From the NCBI GenBank assembly GCA_035529855.1, contig DATKVX010000124.1:1-57403 (forward strand): a stretch of DNA of 57,403 nt. Reading direction: 5' to 3'. Of this stretch, positions 1 to 7,980 are shown piece after piece; positions within the stretch are counted from its first letter, which is position 1, and each line of letters starts with the position of its first letter. The notes beneath the pieces were generated by a model, which saw only the letters and a program-made list of their open reading frames with translations, searched no databases and was not told where the DNA came from. Position numbers and translations under genes: made by a program. This stretch comes from a bacterium (lineage in GTDB: Bacteria; RBG-13-66-14; B26-G2; WVWN01).

Positions 1-2585
1 GCCGAGGCGGCGTAGCGCGCGAGGTCCACCACCTCCACCGGCACGTCCTTCTTGTCGGCGCTCACGCGCAGCTGGAACTCGCAGCACGGGCACAGCGCCA
101 GGACCTTTTCCGCACCGACCTCGAGCGCCTCGTCCAGCCTCGTCTTGCCGACCTCCGCGGCTATCGGCGGGTCTTTTATAAGCGTGAGGACCGAGCCGCA
201 GCAGTGGGCGTCTTCGCGGTTGTACGGCATCTCGACGAAGTCGGCCTGCGGGATCGCGGCAATCAAATCGCGCGGCGCGTCGTACACGCCCGAGACGCGG
301 CCTATGTGGCAGGAGTCGTGCCAGGTAACCTTTTCCTTCGGCGCGCCGGCGTCGTCGAAGGCGAAGCCGCCTTTTATCTTCTCCGCCGCCACCTCGCTGT
401 AGTGCCGGCACGTTATGTCGTAATCGATTCCCAGCTTCTCGGCCCACTGCGGGTAGACGCGGCGCCACATCATGTCGCAGGCCGGGCAGGACGTTATGAC
501 CGTGTCGGCGCCGGCGGCCTTGACCGCCGCTATGTTCTTTTTCATTATCTCGACGAAGACGTCCCACAGGCCCGCCACGAGCATCGGCGTGCCGCAGCAG
601 CTCTCTTCCTCGGCCAGATAGGTGAAATCCTCGCCCAGCTCGTCGAGCAGGCGGACGCCGGCCTGGCCGATGTCGTGCTCGACGTAGCTCGCGGTGCAGC
701 CGGCGAAGTAGACGTTTTCGGATTCGCGGCCCGGGCCGTGTTTTTCGAGCAGGTCGTCCGGGAACCAGGCGGCGCGGTCCTTGCGGTAGCCGGCCCAGAT
801 GTCGCCCTGGGAGCGGAGCGCCGCGGCCATCATCTCGAACGGCGGGAACGTCATCCGCTTATCCTCATCTATAAGCTTGCCGCGCAGCTTCATCCAGGAG
901 GGCTCGATGGGCAGCGCCGCGGAGCAGCGGCGGTTGCACAGCTCGCACGTCGTGCACACCAGGATGGTGTCCACCATGAACTGGTTCCACTCCTCCCGGC
1001 CCTCCATGTATTCGCGCAGCCAGTACCACTTGCCGCGCGGGCTTTGGCTCTCCCAGCCGCGGCCGTAGAACTGGTCGCACTCGTCGATGCAGTAGCCGCA
1101 CTGCGAACAGCCGTACGCGTACCACGCGACGTCCGCGGGGATGCCGCGCACGTCCCCCTCGGGCCGCTCGCCCACCGTCGTTATGACGTGGTTCCCGAAC
1201 GGCCTCACCATCGGCTCGACTATCGCCGCCGCCGCGAGCGCCGTGCCCGCTGCGCCCCGCCCCACGACCTTGGATGGGTTGAACAGCTTCCGGGGGTCCA
1301 CTTCTTTTTTGAATTTCTTTAAACGGGAGGCGCGGCCCGCGCCGAGGATTTCGTCGGCCTTGGAGGCGAAGTACAGGCCGGTGCCGTAGGGACGGCCGCC
1401 GTGGCGCGCGGCGACCTTCATCACCGTGAGGACCAGGCCGAAGACGAAGTTGTACGTGAACTTACGCTGGTCGCTGGGGATGAAGCCGAGGATGACGACC
1501 TCCGGCTCGCCGTCGCGCCCTTCGCGGATGACGACGCCCTCTTTTACCACCGGTTGGTTGACTTTTTCCTCGACCTCGCTCATAACGTCGCCGAGGGCCG
1601 AGAGCGGGACGACGATCTCCGCCGGTACGAGCGACGGCCCGAGCCGTTTGACGACCATCAGCTTGAAGCGATGTTCCCACTCGTGGCGGGCTATCTTGTC
1701 GCTGAGGACCTCCGCCTCGCAGAGCTTAATCGTCTCCTCCAGCTTCGCGCGGACGTCGTCGGCGTCGCGCTTCCGGAACGCCAGCGTCATGACGTAGGCC
1801 GCCGGGAGCAGTACGCGCTCCTCGAGCGGGCGACCGTAGTGCTCCATAAGCGGCGCGCGGTTCTTCATTTCGGCCATCGCCGGGTTGATGAACATCACCG
1901 ACCATACGGGGATTTCCTCCGCGACGAGCGACGCCAACAGCCGCTGCAGGTCGTGGGCGTCCGGGCAGCCGACCGCGACGACGTCCAGGGCCTCGAGCGG
2001 CATTACCTGGACCGTCACCTGCGTTATAAAGCCGGTGATGCCCTCGGCGTCGGCCACGAGCTCCAGGTCCTCGCGCGCGAACTCGCGCACCTCGCCGTCC
2101 GGCAGTACGACGCGCGCGCTGACGACGTTGTCCCGGACCCAGCCGTACTCGTACGAGCCGATGCCGGCGCCCCCCTGCGCGAGCCAACCCGCGACGGTGG
2201 ACGACGGGTAACTGGTTGGGTAGAGGCGGAGGGTCAGGCCGGTCTTGGCGAGCTCGCGGTCGAGCTTCTCCCACGTCACGCCGGCCTCGGCCGTCGCCGT
2301 CTGCTCCTCGGCGTCGACGTTGACGACGTTTCGCATCCGGTAGAAATCGACCACGACGCCCTGTTTCACGGGGATGGCGCCGCCGTAACCCGACGTGGCT
2401 TTCCCGCGGGGCGTCAGCGGCACGCCTTCCCGAACGGCCCAGCGTACGAGCTCGACGAGCTCGGCCTCGTCCGCCGGCTGGACCACCGCCGCCGGCGTCG
2501 TGTCGCCGATGAGCGGTTTGAACAGGCTCGGCATGGCCGCGATATCGTGGCCGTAGAGCTTCCGCTCCGTCGGGTCGAAGTTCAC
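1..2585 (-). CDS. FAD-linked oxidase fused to Fe-S / CCG-domain reductase (GlcD-GlcF-like), 3' end off the window
   Basis: Likely oxidises a 2-hydroxy acid (glycolate or lactate type) and passes electrons through Fe-S clusters at the membrane face; the substrate cannot be told from sequence. The N-terminal half is a FAD_binding_4/FAD-oxidase C domain (ATSGYGGA, STVAGWLAQGGAGIGSYEYG, and RKLFNPSKVVGRG at its end). A two-cluster ferredoxin segment follows (CSQCGYCIDEC and CTTCELCNRRC), then heterodisulfide-reductase-type CCG motifs (EESCCGTPM, HDSCHIGR, HCCGS, CPCC). About 861 codons are visible and the frame is still open at base 1. It lies just downstream of the ArsR-type gene on the same strand. 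The start is uncertain: the alignable frame runs back into the upstream gene without ATG or TTG, so I use the GTG at 2585, which trims roughly 10-15 residues from the usual N-terminus. Family assignment is firm; the start is weak. Confidence 0.85.
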   Translation of the reverse strand, partial: MNFDPTERKLYGHDIAAMPSLFKPLIGDTTPAAVVQPADEAELVELVRWAVREGVPLTPRGKATSGYGGAIPVKQGVVVDFYRMRNVVNVDAEEQTATAEAGVTWEKLDRELAKTGLTLRLYPTSYPSSTVAGWLAQGGAGIGSYEYGWVRDNVVSARVVLPDGEVREFAREDLELVADAEGITGFITQVTVQVMPLEALDVVAVGCPDAHDLQRLLASLVAEEIPVWSVMFINPAMAEMKNRAPLMEHYGRPLEERVLLPAAYVMTLAFRKRDADDVRAKLEETIKLCEAEVLSDKIARHEWEHRFKLMVVKRLGPSLVPAEIVVPLSALGDVMSEVEEKVNQPVVKEGVVIREGRDGEPEVVILGFIPSDQRKFTYNFVFGLVLTVMKVAARHGGRPYGTGLYFASKADEILGAGRASRLKKFKKEVDPRKLFNPSKVVGRGAAGTALAAAAIVEPMVRPFGNHVITTVGERPEGDVRGIPADVAWYAYGCSQCGYCIDECDQFYGRGWESQSPRGKWYWLREYMEGREEWNQFMVDTILVCTTCELCNRRCSAALPIEPSWMKLRGKLIDEDKRMTFPPFEMMAAALRSQGDIWAGYRKDRAAWFPDDLLEKHGPGRESENVYFAGCTASYVEHDIGQAGVRLLDELGEDFTYLAEEESCCGTPMLVAGLWDVFVEIMKKNIAAVKAAGADTVITSCPACDMMWRRVYPQWAEKLGIDYDITCRHYSEVAAEKIKGGFAFDDAGAPKEKVTWHDSCHIGRVSGVYDAPRDLIAAIPQADFVEMPYNREDAHCCGSVLTLIKDPPIAAEVGKTRLDEALEVGAEKVLALCPCCEFQLRVSADKKDVPVEVVDLARYAAS

Positions 2586-2625
2586 GCGCGCGCCGAACGT
2601 CTCTTCGAGGTACCGGCGCTGTTTT

Positions 2626-2991
2626 TTATTTAGGTTTCGCGCGGCGGTTTCCTCTCTCCTTGTACAAGTTCTTAAATTCCTCGTACATCGTTCCCTGGTC
2701 CGAAAGGACCGACAGCAGAACGTCCCGCATGATATCGAAGGCTTCGTATATCCGCGGGAACTTGATGGAATAGTAAATTTTCTGGCCGTCGCGCCGCACC
2801 GACACCACCGCGGCCTTGCGCAGCATGGCGAGATGGGCGGAGACGTTGGCCTTGGTGCTGTCCACACCTTCGCACAGTTCGCCCGCCGATTTCTCGCCGC
2901 GCCTAAGCTCATCCAGGATGTGTAACCGTACGGGGTGAGTTAATATCCTACAGAGGTCGCTCTCGCTCTGGTATAACTTTTTTCTGTCCAT
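2626..2991 (-). CDS. ArsR/SmtB-family winged-helix transcriptional regulator
   Basis: A 121-residue DNA-binding repressor-type protein. The winged helix spans roughly residues 10-85: ILTHPVRLHILDELRRGEKS, then the helix-turn-helix around STKANVSAHLAMLRKAAVV and the wing VSVRRDGQKIYYS. No CxC or His-rich metal site of the ArsR/SmtB metal sensors is visible, so the ligand may be a metabolite or redox signal. ATG start with an AAAGG element a few bases upstream. The oxidoreductase gene lies about 40 bases downstream, so control of that gene is the simplest inference. An AT-rich palindrome upstream is a candidate autoregulatory operator. Confidence 0.9.
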   Translation of the reverse strand: MDRKKLYQSESDLCRILTHPVRLHILDELRRGEKSAGELCEGVDSTKANVSAHLAMLRKAAVVSVRRDGQKIYYSIKFPRIYEAFDIMRDVLLSVLSDQGTMYEEFKNLYKERGNRRAKPK

Positions 2992-3029
2992 CCGCTGCCT
3001 TTCTTATATCCGTTTATTTAAGACATTTT

Positions 3030-3049
3030 TTAACTATATATATATTTAA
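3030..3049 (-). promoter_or_regulatory. AT-rich palindrome upstream of the ArsR-type gene (candidate operator)
   Basis: Two 10-base arms, TTAACTATAT and ATATATTTAA, form an inverted repeat with one mismatch in a strikingly AT-rich island within GC-rich DNA. It ends about 38 bases before the regulator start. ArsR-family operators are typically imperfect AT-rich palindromes overlapping the promoter; assignment here is inference. Confidence 0.4.
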
Positions 3050-3363
3050 CATAATTCGGGGGTTAAGTCAAGTAAAGTAGTCATATATTTTCCCGGCTCG
3101 CTTCCGGGGCCGGGGGTGGCGCGTGGCGACGACTTTCGGTGGCCGCGGCCGCGCCGCGCGGGACGCTAAAGGGTTCGCTTCGTACGGGGGGGCTCCCGGC
3201 GTTTGACGTTCCCGCGGTAACCTGCAGGCGCGTGGTATCCGCCGACAACGTCGCCGCCGTAGGGTAGGGAGCGGTGGAGGTTTCGGTCGGTTGTGACGGA
3301 TTCGCGTCCGGGGAGGGAGGGCGTACGCGTCGGTTATTGATTAGCGAACCAACCAAAAAAACC
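3050..3363. other. Intergenic stretch without a convincing gene
   Basis: GC-rich sequence between the divergently transcribed ArsR-type gene and the acidic-protein gene. A 91-codon minus-strand frame (3081-3356) exists, but its Pro/Thr/Ala/Ser-rich product has no recognisable domain and no Shine-Dalgarno. I see no RNA gene here. Confidence 0.4.
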
Positions 3364-3393
3364 TTGACAAGGATAACATATTGTTATTAAAAT
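3364..3393 (+). promoter_or_regulatory. Sigma-70-type promoter for the acidic hypothetical protein
   Basis: TTGACA (3364-3369), an 18-base spacer and TAAAAT (3388-3393). The start codon lies 44 bases further on with an AAAGGAG ribosome binding site. Good match by eye. Confidence 0.6.
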
Positions 3394-3437
3394 GATTTGG
3401 GATATGGATACGAGGCGGCTTGAAAGGAGCAGGGCCC

Positions 3438-4361
3438 ATGGCCGAGGAAATAGAGGACCCCATCGAGGCGATCAAGAGGCGGAACGAGGAACGCGCGCGG
3501 CGGCTTAAAGAGAGGATCGCGAGCGGGGAGTTCGATAAATTCGAGACTCCTCTCGAAGAAGTCGACGAATCGGTGGCCTCCGGCCCGGAAGCTATCGAGG
3601 CCCCGGAAAGCGACTTCGACTTGAGCTCTTTCCCCGCGCCGCCCGAACCTGCGGCGATTCCCTTGGACGACGAGAGAGCGGTGACGGAGCCGCTCGAGGC
3701 GCCTTCTATTGCGCCGCCCGAGATGCCGCCGGAGTTCGGACCTCCGGCCGAAGCCTTGGCCGAGCCGCCGCTCGTCGAGGAGCCGGGCGAAAAAGCGTTC
3801 GCCGGGCTGGAATTGACGGAGCTCGACCTGGAGGGAATGGGCGAAGTAATAGCGCCCCGGCCGTGGGATACCGCCGAAGTCCCCGCCTTTGAAGCTGTCG
3901 CGCCGCCGGTGGAAGAAGAGTTCCCGTTCGAGATGGTCCCGCCCGGCCTCGAGATAGAGGTCGAAACCGGCGCCGAAGCGGTGCTCGAGGAGATAGCGGG
4001 ACCGCCCTTCGAGGAGGAAATAGTCGCCGCAGCACAACCGGCCGCGGTGAGCGAGCCTGCTTTGAGGGAGGAAGAGGCCGAAGCGATTAAAGCGACGATA
4101 GAGGAAGAGCTCCGCGAAATACCGCCCGCGGCGCCGCCGATGCCGCCCCGGCCCAAGGAAGTCCCGGTCGGCGTGGCGGCCGAAGTTACGCCCGAACCTG
4201 GGCCTCCGGCAGCGGTGGAACCGGTCGTCGAAGAGGAAGCCGAAATATTTATCGGAATCGGCGTCAAGGGCAATAAAGTCCGTATTGAGCGGCGTAATAT
4301 CACGCTCGCCGCCGCGATCGACCTCTTCAAATCGATAATCGACCGCTACCAGAACAGGTAA
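3438..4361 (+). CDS. Acidic, Pro/Glu/Ala-rich hypothetical protein
   Basis: A 307-residue protein I do not recognise. The N-terminus is a short charged helix (IEAIKRRNEERARRLKERIA). Residues about 40-260 are a low-complexity, very acidic Pro-Ala-Glu linker with no signal peptide or membrane segment. A compact C-terminal segment (IFIGIGVKGNKVRIERRNIT, then a helix ending FKSIIDRYQNR) looks like a small folded module and could be the functional end. I chose the ATG at 3438 over an upstream TTG because AAAGGAG sits 9 bases before it. It has its own promoter and terminator, so it is probably monocistronic. Confidence 0.75.
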   Translation: MAEEIEDPIEAIKRRNEERARRLKERIASGEFDKFETPLEEVDESVASGPEAIEAPESDFDLSSFPAPPEPAAIPLDDERAVTEPLEAPSIAPPEMPPEFGPPAEALAEPPLVEEPGEKAFAGLELTELDLEGMGEVIAPRPWDTAEVPAFEAVAPPVEEEFPFEMVPPGLEIEVETGAEAVLEEIAGPPFEEEIVAAAQPAAVSEPALREEEAEAIKATIEEELREIPPAAPPMPPRPKEVPVGVAAEVTPEPGPPAAVEPVVEEEAEIFIGIGVKGNKVRIERRNITLAAAIDLFKSIIDRYQNR

Positions 4362-4384
4362 AACCCCCGTTTTACCGCGAAGAT

Positions 4385-4409
4385 AAACCCCCGCAGCCGC
4401 GGGGGTTTT
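4385..4409 (+). terminator. Intrinsic terminator after the acidic protein
   Basis: A 10-base-pair stem (AAACCCCCGC / GCGGGGGTTT) with an AGCC loop, running into a short T tract. Confidence 0.85.
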
Positions 4410-4438
4410 GATTTGGACTTCGCCGGGACGAATTATAC

Positions 4439-4467
4439 TTGCAATCGACAATTAGATACTATATTAT
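4439..4467 (+). promoter_or_regulatory. Promoter of the zinc-ribbon / DUF2207 / radical SAM operon
   Basis: TTGCAA (4439-4444), 17-base spacer, TATTAT (4462-4467), 46 bases before the first ATG of the operon. Confidence 0.55.
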
Positions 4468-4513
4468 TACGCAATAAACGCAACTCAGGTCATAAATACG
4501 GCGGCTTTTGACG

Positions 4514-4918
4514 ATGAAATTGAGCGGCTGCATATTCGGCGTGCCGATGGTGGTTTTGGCGCTGGTGGTTATATTTTTCGGCGTCCTGTGGATAATGTCC
4601 TCCACCGCCCCCGAGGCCGGCGGCCGGAGCGGCAGCCGGTTAGGCGGGGGCGTATGCCTCAACGTCATCGGCCTGTTGCTCATCGCCGGCGCCGGCGTGT
4701 TGATGTATCGTTCCTACAAGAAGTACCAGGCCGAGAAGCCGCAGACCATCGTCCAACAAATAGATTTAACCGGAGACCTGTCGCTGGAGGAGCTGAAGTG
4801 CCGCGCCTGCGGCGCCACCCTCGCCAAGGATAATATCGACGTTAAGGCCGGGGCCGTGGTAGTAACCTGCCCTTATTGCGGGACGTCGTACGAGATCGAA
4901 GAGGAGCCGAAGTGGTGA
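4514..4918 (+). CDS. Two-TM membrane protein with C-terminal zinc ribbon
   Basis: A 134-residue protein I do not recognise as a named family. Two hydrophobic segments lie near residues 5-30 (VVLALVVIFFGVLWIM) and 46-65 (NVIGLLLIAGAGVLMY). A cytoplasm-type tail follows with a treble-clef or zinc-ribbon motif, CRACG then CPYCGTSYE, resembling ribbons that precede membrane-protein domains. ATG at 4514 preferred over the TTG two codons upstream. Its TGA overlaps the GTG of the next gene, so the two are probably translationally coupled and act together at the membrane. Confidence 0.75.
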   Translation: MKLSGCIFGVPMVVLALVVIFFGVLWIMSSTAPEAGGRSGSRLGGGVCLNVIGLLLIAGAGVLMYRSYKKYQAEKPQTIVQQIDLTGDLSLEELKCRACGATLAKDNIDVKAGAVVVTCPYCGTSYEIEEEPKW

Positions 4919-6564
4919 CGGACCCTCGCCGCCCGCGGTTAAAAGCTGTGAGCCTTGGGTGCGGCGCGATAATAGCTTTGTCTTGGGCCGCGGCCGTAGC
5001 GCCTTCGCCCGTCGCGGCGCAGGATTACTACTTCGAGGTCCCGCGCGAGGTCGTAACCGTAACCGTAAACCCGGACTCCTCGTTCGACATCGACTACAAG
5101 ATAACCTTCCGCAATACCGCCGCCGGCGACCCCATAGACATCGTCGACGTAGGCTTCCCGTCCAACGATTACGACCTCGACTCCATAATCGCCGACATCG
5201 ACGGCCATCCGCTGTATACTATAAGGCTCTCCGAGTACGTCGACGTCGGCGTCGAGATACCGCTCTCCGGGTACGAAATCGAATCCGGCGACGCGGCGAC
5301 GCTCCACGTCCACGGCCGCAACTACCATATGGTCTTCGAGGACTCGGCCGACGAGGCGTACGCGTCGGCCGTCTTCAGTCCCACCTGGTTCGGCTCCGAT
5401 TTCACCACCGGCTCGAGCCACCTCACGATGGCCTTCGTCTTCCCGCCGGGGGTGACGGGGGAGCAAACGCGCTGGCACGAGGACGAGGGCGGCGAGCCGA
5501 CGCAGCTGTTCGTAAAGGAAGGCCGCGTCCATTACGTCTGGGATTGGCAGCAAGCGTCGCCGTCGGAGCAGTATTATTTCGGCATATCGTTCCCCCGCGA
5601 CGCGGTGGCCGAGGTGCGGTCGCCCCCCCGCTTCGAGTGGCTGGGCGACCTATTCGCCGGCCTCGTCGGCCTCGGGACGCAATTCTGCGGCTGCTTGATC
5701 CCGATTACTATTTTCGTCCTAATCGCGGTATTCGGCGTGATCAACAAAAGGCGCCGGCGCATGAGGTACCTGCCGCCCAAGGCCAAGGTCGAAGGGGTGG
5801 GCATAAAGCGCGGCCTTACGGCCCCCGAGGCCGCGATCCTGATGGAGCGGCCGTTGAACGCGATTCTTACCCTGGTCCTCTTCGGTTTGATTAAGAAGGG
5901 CGCGCTCTCCATAGTCGCTCAAGAACCGCTGAAGTTCAAGACGCTTCCTTTTAAAGAGAACGGCTTGAGGCCCTACGAGAAGGAGTTCGTCGCCGCGGTC
6001 GGGAAAGACGGTACCCTGGGCGAGAAGAAGCTCCAGGATATGCTGGTGTCGCTGATTAAGGCGGTGGAGAAGAAGATGAAGGGCTTCTCTCACCGCGAGA
6101 CCGTCGAGTACTACCGCAAGATCGTGAAGACCGCCTGGCGGTTGGTGGAAGAGGCCGGCACCCCCGACGTCAAGGTCGAAGAATTCACGAACGGTCTGGA
6201 GTGGACGATGCTCGACGACGACTTCGAGGGGCGCGCGCGGACCGTCTTCGTGGGCTACAACGTGCTGGCCCCCGTGTGGTGGGGGCGCGCGGCGCCGGCG
6301 CCCGCGGCCGGGGCCAAGGGCGTTTCGCTCGATATGCCCACCCTCCCCGGCGCCAGTTTCGCTAACGCGGTCGTAACGCGGGTGGAGGGCATCGCGAACG
6401 GCGTGGTGTCAAAGGTGGAATCTTTCACCGGCAAAGTTACGGCGACCACCAACCCGCCGCCCGTGAGGTCGTCGGGCGGAGGGTGGAGCGGCGGCGGCAG
6501 CAGCTGCGCCTGCGCCTGCGCGTGCGCCGGGTGCGCCTGCGCTTGCGCCGGCGGCGGCCGCTAG
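4915..6564 (+). CDS. DUF2207-like membrane protein with Cys-Ala repeat tail
   Basis: A 549-residue envelope protein. After the GTG start there is a signal peptide (GAIIALSWAAAVAP, cut near VAAQ/DYY). A beta-rich extracytoplasmic domain of about 200 residues begins YFEVPREVVTVTVNPD, which is typical of DUF2207. A transmembrane segment follows (CLIPITIFVLIAVFGVI, around residue 265), then a cytoplasmic region with Lys-rich helices. The last 40 residues turn low-complexity (SSGGGWSGGGSS) and end in alternating Cys-Ala with seven cysteines, then GGGR. DUF2207 proteins often end in Gly-rich tails; the cysteine pattern is the oddity. The start overlaps the upstream stop (GTGA). The next gene, 35 bases on, is a radical SAM enzyme. 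Function unknown; the tail may be a modification substrate. Confidence 0.8.
   Translation: MTDPRRPRLKAVSLGCGAIIALSWAAAVAPSPVAAQDYYFEVPREVVTVTVNPDSSFDIDYKITFRNTAAGDPIDIVDVGFPSNDYDLDSIIADIDGHPLYTIRLSEYVDVGVEIPLSGYEIESGDAATLHVHGRNYHMVFEDSADEAYASAVFSPTWFGSDFTTGSSHLTMAFVFPPGVTGEQTRWHEDEGGEPTQLFVKEGRVHYVWDWQQASPSEQYYFGISFPRDAVAEVRSPPRFEWLGDLFAGLVGLGTQFCGCLIPITIFVLIAVFGVINKRRRRMRYLPPKAKVEGVGIKRGLTAPEAAILMERPLNAILTLVLFGLIKKGALSIVAQEPLKFKTLPFKENGLRPYEKEFVAAVGKDGTLGEKKLQDMLVSLIKAVEKKMKGFSHRETVEYYRKIVKTAWRLVEEAGTPDVKVEEFTNGLEWTMLDDDFEGRARTVFVGYNVLAPVWWGRAAPAPAAGAKGVSLDMPTLPGASFANAVVTRVEGIANGVVSKVESFTGKVTATTNPPPVRSSGGGWSGGGSSCACACACAGCACACAGGGR
6505..6561 (+). other. Cys-Ala-Cys-Ala C-terminal tail (possible RiPP-like core)
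   Basis: Codons for CACACACAGCACACA then GGGR close the DUF2207-like gene. The cysteines are encoded as TGC at every second codon with one Gly break. The regular spacing and position at the extreme C-terminus, next to an RRE-bearing radical SAM gene, suggest a peptide core; this is inference. Confidence 0.5.
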
Positions 6565-6599
6565 GGCAGGCACTCCTCCAGTACTACAGTGGGATATTA

Positions 6600-7970
6600 A
6601 TGGGTATCGGAAAGAAGATATACGATAAGTTCCTGGCGAAGCAAACGCCGCTCGAGGCGGGGATATACCACCTCCGGCGGGACGACGCCGAGTTCCAGGC
6701 TCGCCTTCACCTCCGCCTGAACCCGGGGGGCGAAGGTATATTGATGATAAACGCCGCCCGCATCCTGCACCTCAACCAGACCGGCGCCGAAATGGCGCGC
6801 TACATCCTCGAGGAGTGGCCCGACGACCGCATCGTCAAGACGATGGCCAGGCGCTACCGCGTCGGCAAAAAGGAGCTGGCGGAAGACCTCCGCCGCCTGC
6901 GGGAGACGATCGAGATGATGGCGCGGGGCGACGAGCGATGCCCCATATCGTACCTGGGCGCCGAGCGCGTCGACCCCTTCACCATCGACGTCGACGTGCC
7001 CTACCGGATGGACATAGCGCTCGCGTACGGGTGCGACAACGCCTGCGCCCACTGCTACAACGAGACGCCGCGCGCGGGCGGGGCGCTGGGTACCGAGGAC
7101 TTCAAGCGCGTCATCGCCAAGGTGTGGGGGCTCGGCATACCGCACGTATGTTTCACCGGCGGCGAGCCCACGCAGCACCCGGACCTGGTGGAGTTGGTGG
7201 AATACGCCGAGGAGTTGGGCGTCGTCACCGGCCTTTTGACCAACGGCCGCAAGCTGAAGGACGCCGACTACATGGACGCGCTGGCCGCGGCGGGCCTCGA
7301 CCACGTCCAGATAACCATACACTCCTCGGTGCCCGAGACCCACGACAAGATGGTGGGCGCGGCCGGCGCTTTCAACGAGACCGTCGCCGGCATCGAGAAC
7401 GCCGTGGCCGGCCCGGTATACCTGCTGACCAACACGACGCTCACCACCGAAAACGTCGGCGACGTGGAGGAGCTGGTGGCGTTTTTGGCGACGTTGGGCG
7501 TCGAGCACGTGGCGGCTAACGGCCTCATCAACTCCGGCGGCGCGCGCGACGTCGACATCGGCATTCCGGAGAGCGCGCTCGGGCCCATACTCAGCCGCTT
7601 CACCGCGGCCTGCGCCGCCAACGACATGACTTTTTTATGGTATACGCCGACGCAGTACTGCCGCTTCAACCCGCTGACGATGGACCTGGGCGTCAAACAG
7701 TGCACCGCGGCCAAGTACAACATGTGCGTCGAGCCCAACGGCGACGTCATACCGTGCCAGTCGTTCTACCAGCCTTTGGGGAATATACTCGAGGACGATT
7801 GGGACACGATATTCAATCACGAATTGGCTCGCGAAATCCGCGACCGGGAGTACGCGCCCGCCCGCTGCCGGGAGTGTCCGGATTTAGAAATATGCGGCGC
7901 CGGGTGCCCGCTGTCGGTTAAGCACGAGAGGGTTTTCTGTTGCCCGGACGCCGCGTCCAACGCGGCGTGA
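6600..7970 (+). CDS. PqqD/PqqE-like radical SAM enzyme with SPASM domain
   Basis: A 456-residue enzyme predicted to generate a 5'-deoxyadenosyl radical and modify a protein or peptide. Residues about 35-110 (AARILHLNQTGAEMARYILE, then the DDRIVKTMARRYRV helices) look like a PqqD-type RiPP recognition element. The radical SAM core begins with CDNACAHC (CxxxCxxC near residue 147), followed by FTGGEPTQHPDL. A SPASM region follows: CTAAKYNMCVEPNGDVIPC, then CRECPDLEICGAGCPLS, with a terminal FCCPD. This order matches PqqE/AlbA/heme-d1 type maturases. ATG at 6600 is in the operon with the Cys-tailed membrane protein, its likely substrate. A heme-modifying or cofactor role is possible instead. Confidence 0.88.
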   Translation: MGIGKKIYDKFLAKQTPLEAGIYHLRRDDAEFQARLHLRLNPGGEGILMINAARILHLNQTGAEMARYILEEWPDDRIVKTMARRYRVGKKELAEDLRRLRETIEMMARGDERCPISYLGAERVDPFTIDVDVPYRMDIALAYGCDNACAHCYNETPRAGGALGTEDFKRVIAKVWGLGIPHVCFTGGEPTQHPDLVELVEYAEELGVVTGLLTNGRKLKDADYMDALAAAGLDHVQITIHSSVPETHDKMVGAAGAFNETVAGIENAVAGPVYLLTNTTLTTENVGDVEELVAFLATLGVEHVAANGLINSGGARDVDIGIPESALGPILSRFTAACAANDMTFLWYTPTQYCRFNPLTMDLGVKQCTAAKYNMCVEPNGDVIPCQSFYQPLGNILEDDWDTIFNHELAREIRDREYAPARCRECPDLEICGAGCPLSVKHERVFCCPDAASNAA

Positions 7971-7980
7971 CGCGGGGGGG

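Noticed and set aside
204-2633. Long plus-strand frames opposite the flavin/Fe-S oxidoreductase
   Set aside because: They mirror the minus-strand gene, which has clear domains and metal motifs; their products are Arg/His/Val-rich with no homology, typical of antisense frames in GC-rich coding DNA.
3081-3356. 91-codon minus-strand frame between the ArsR-type gene and the acidic protein
   Set aside because: Low-complexity Pro/Thr/Ala product, no ribosome binding site, no domain; most likely chance in GC-rich intergenic DNA.
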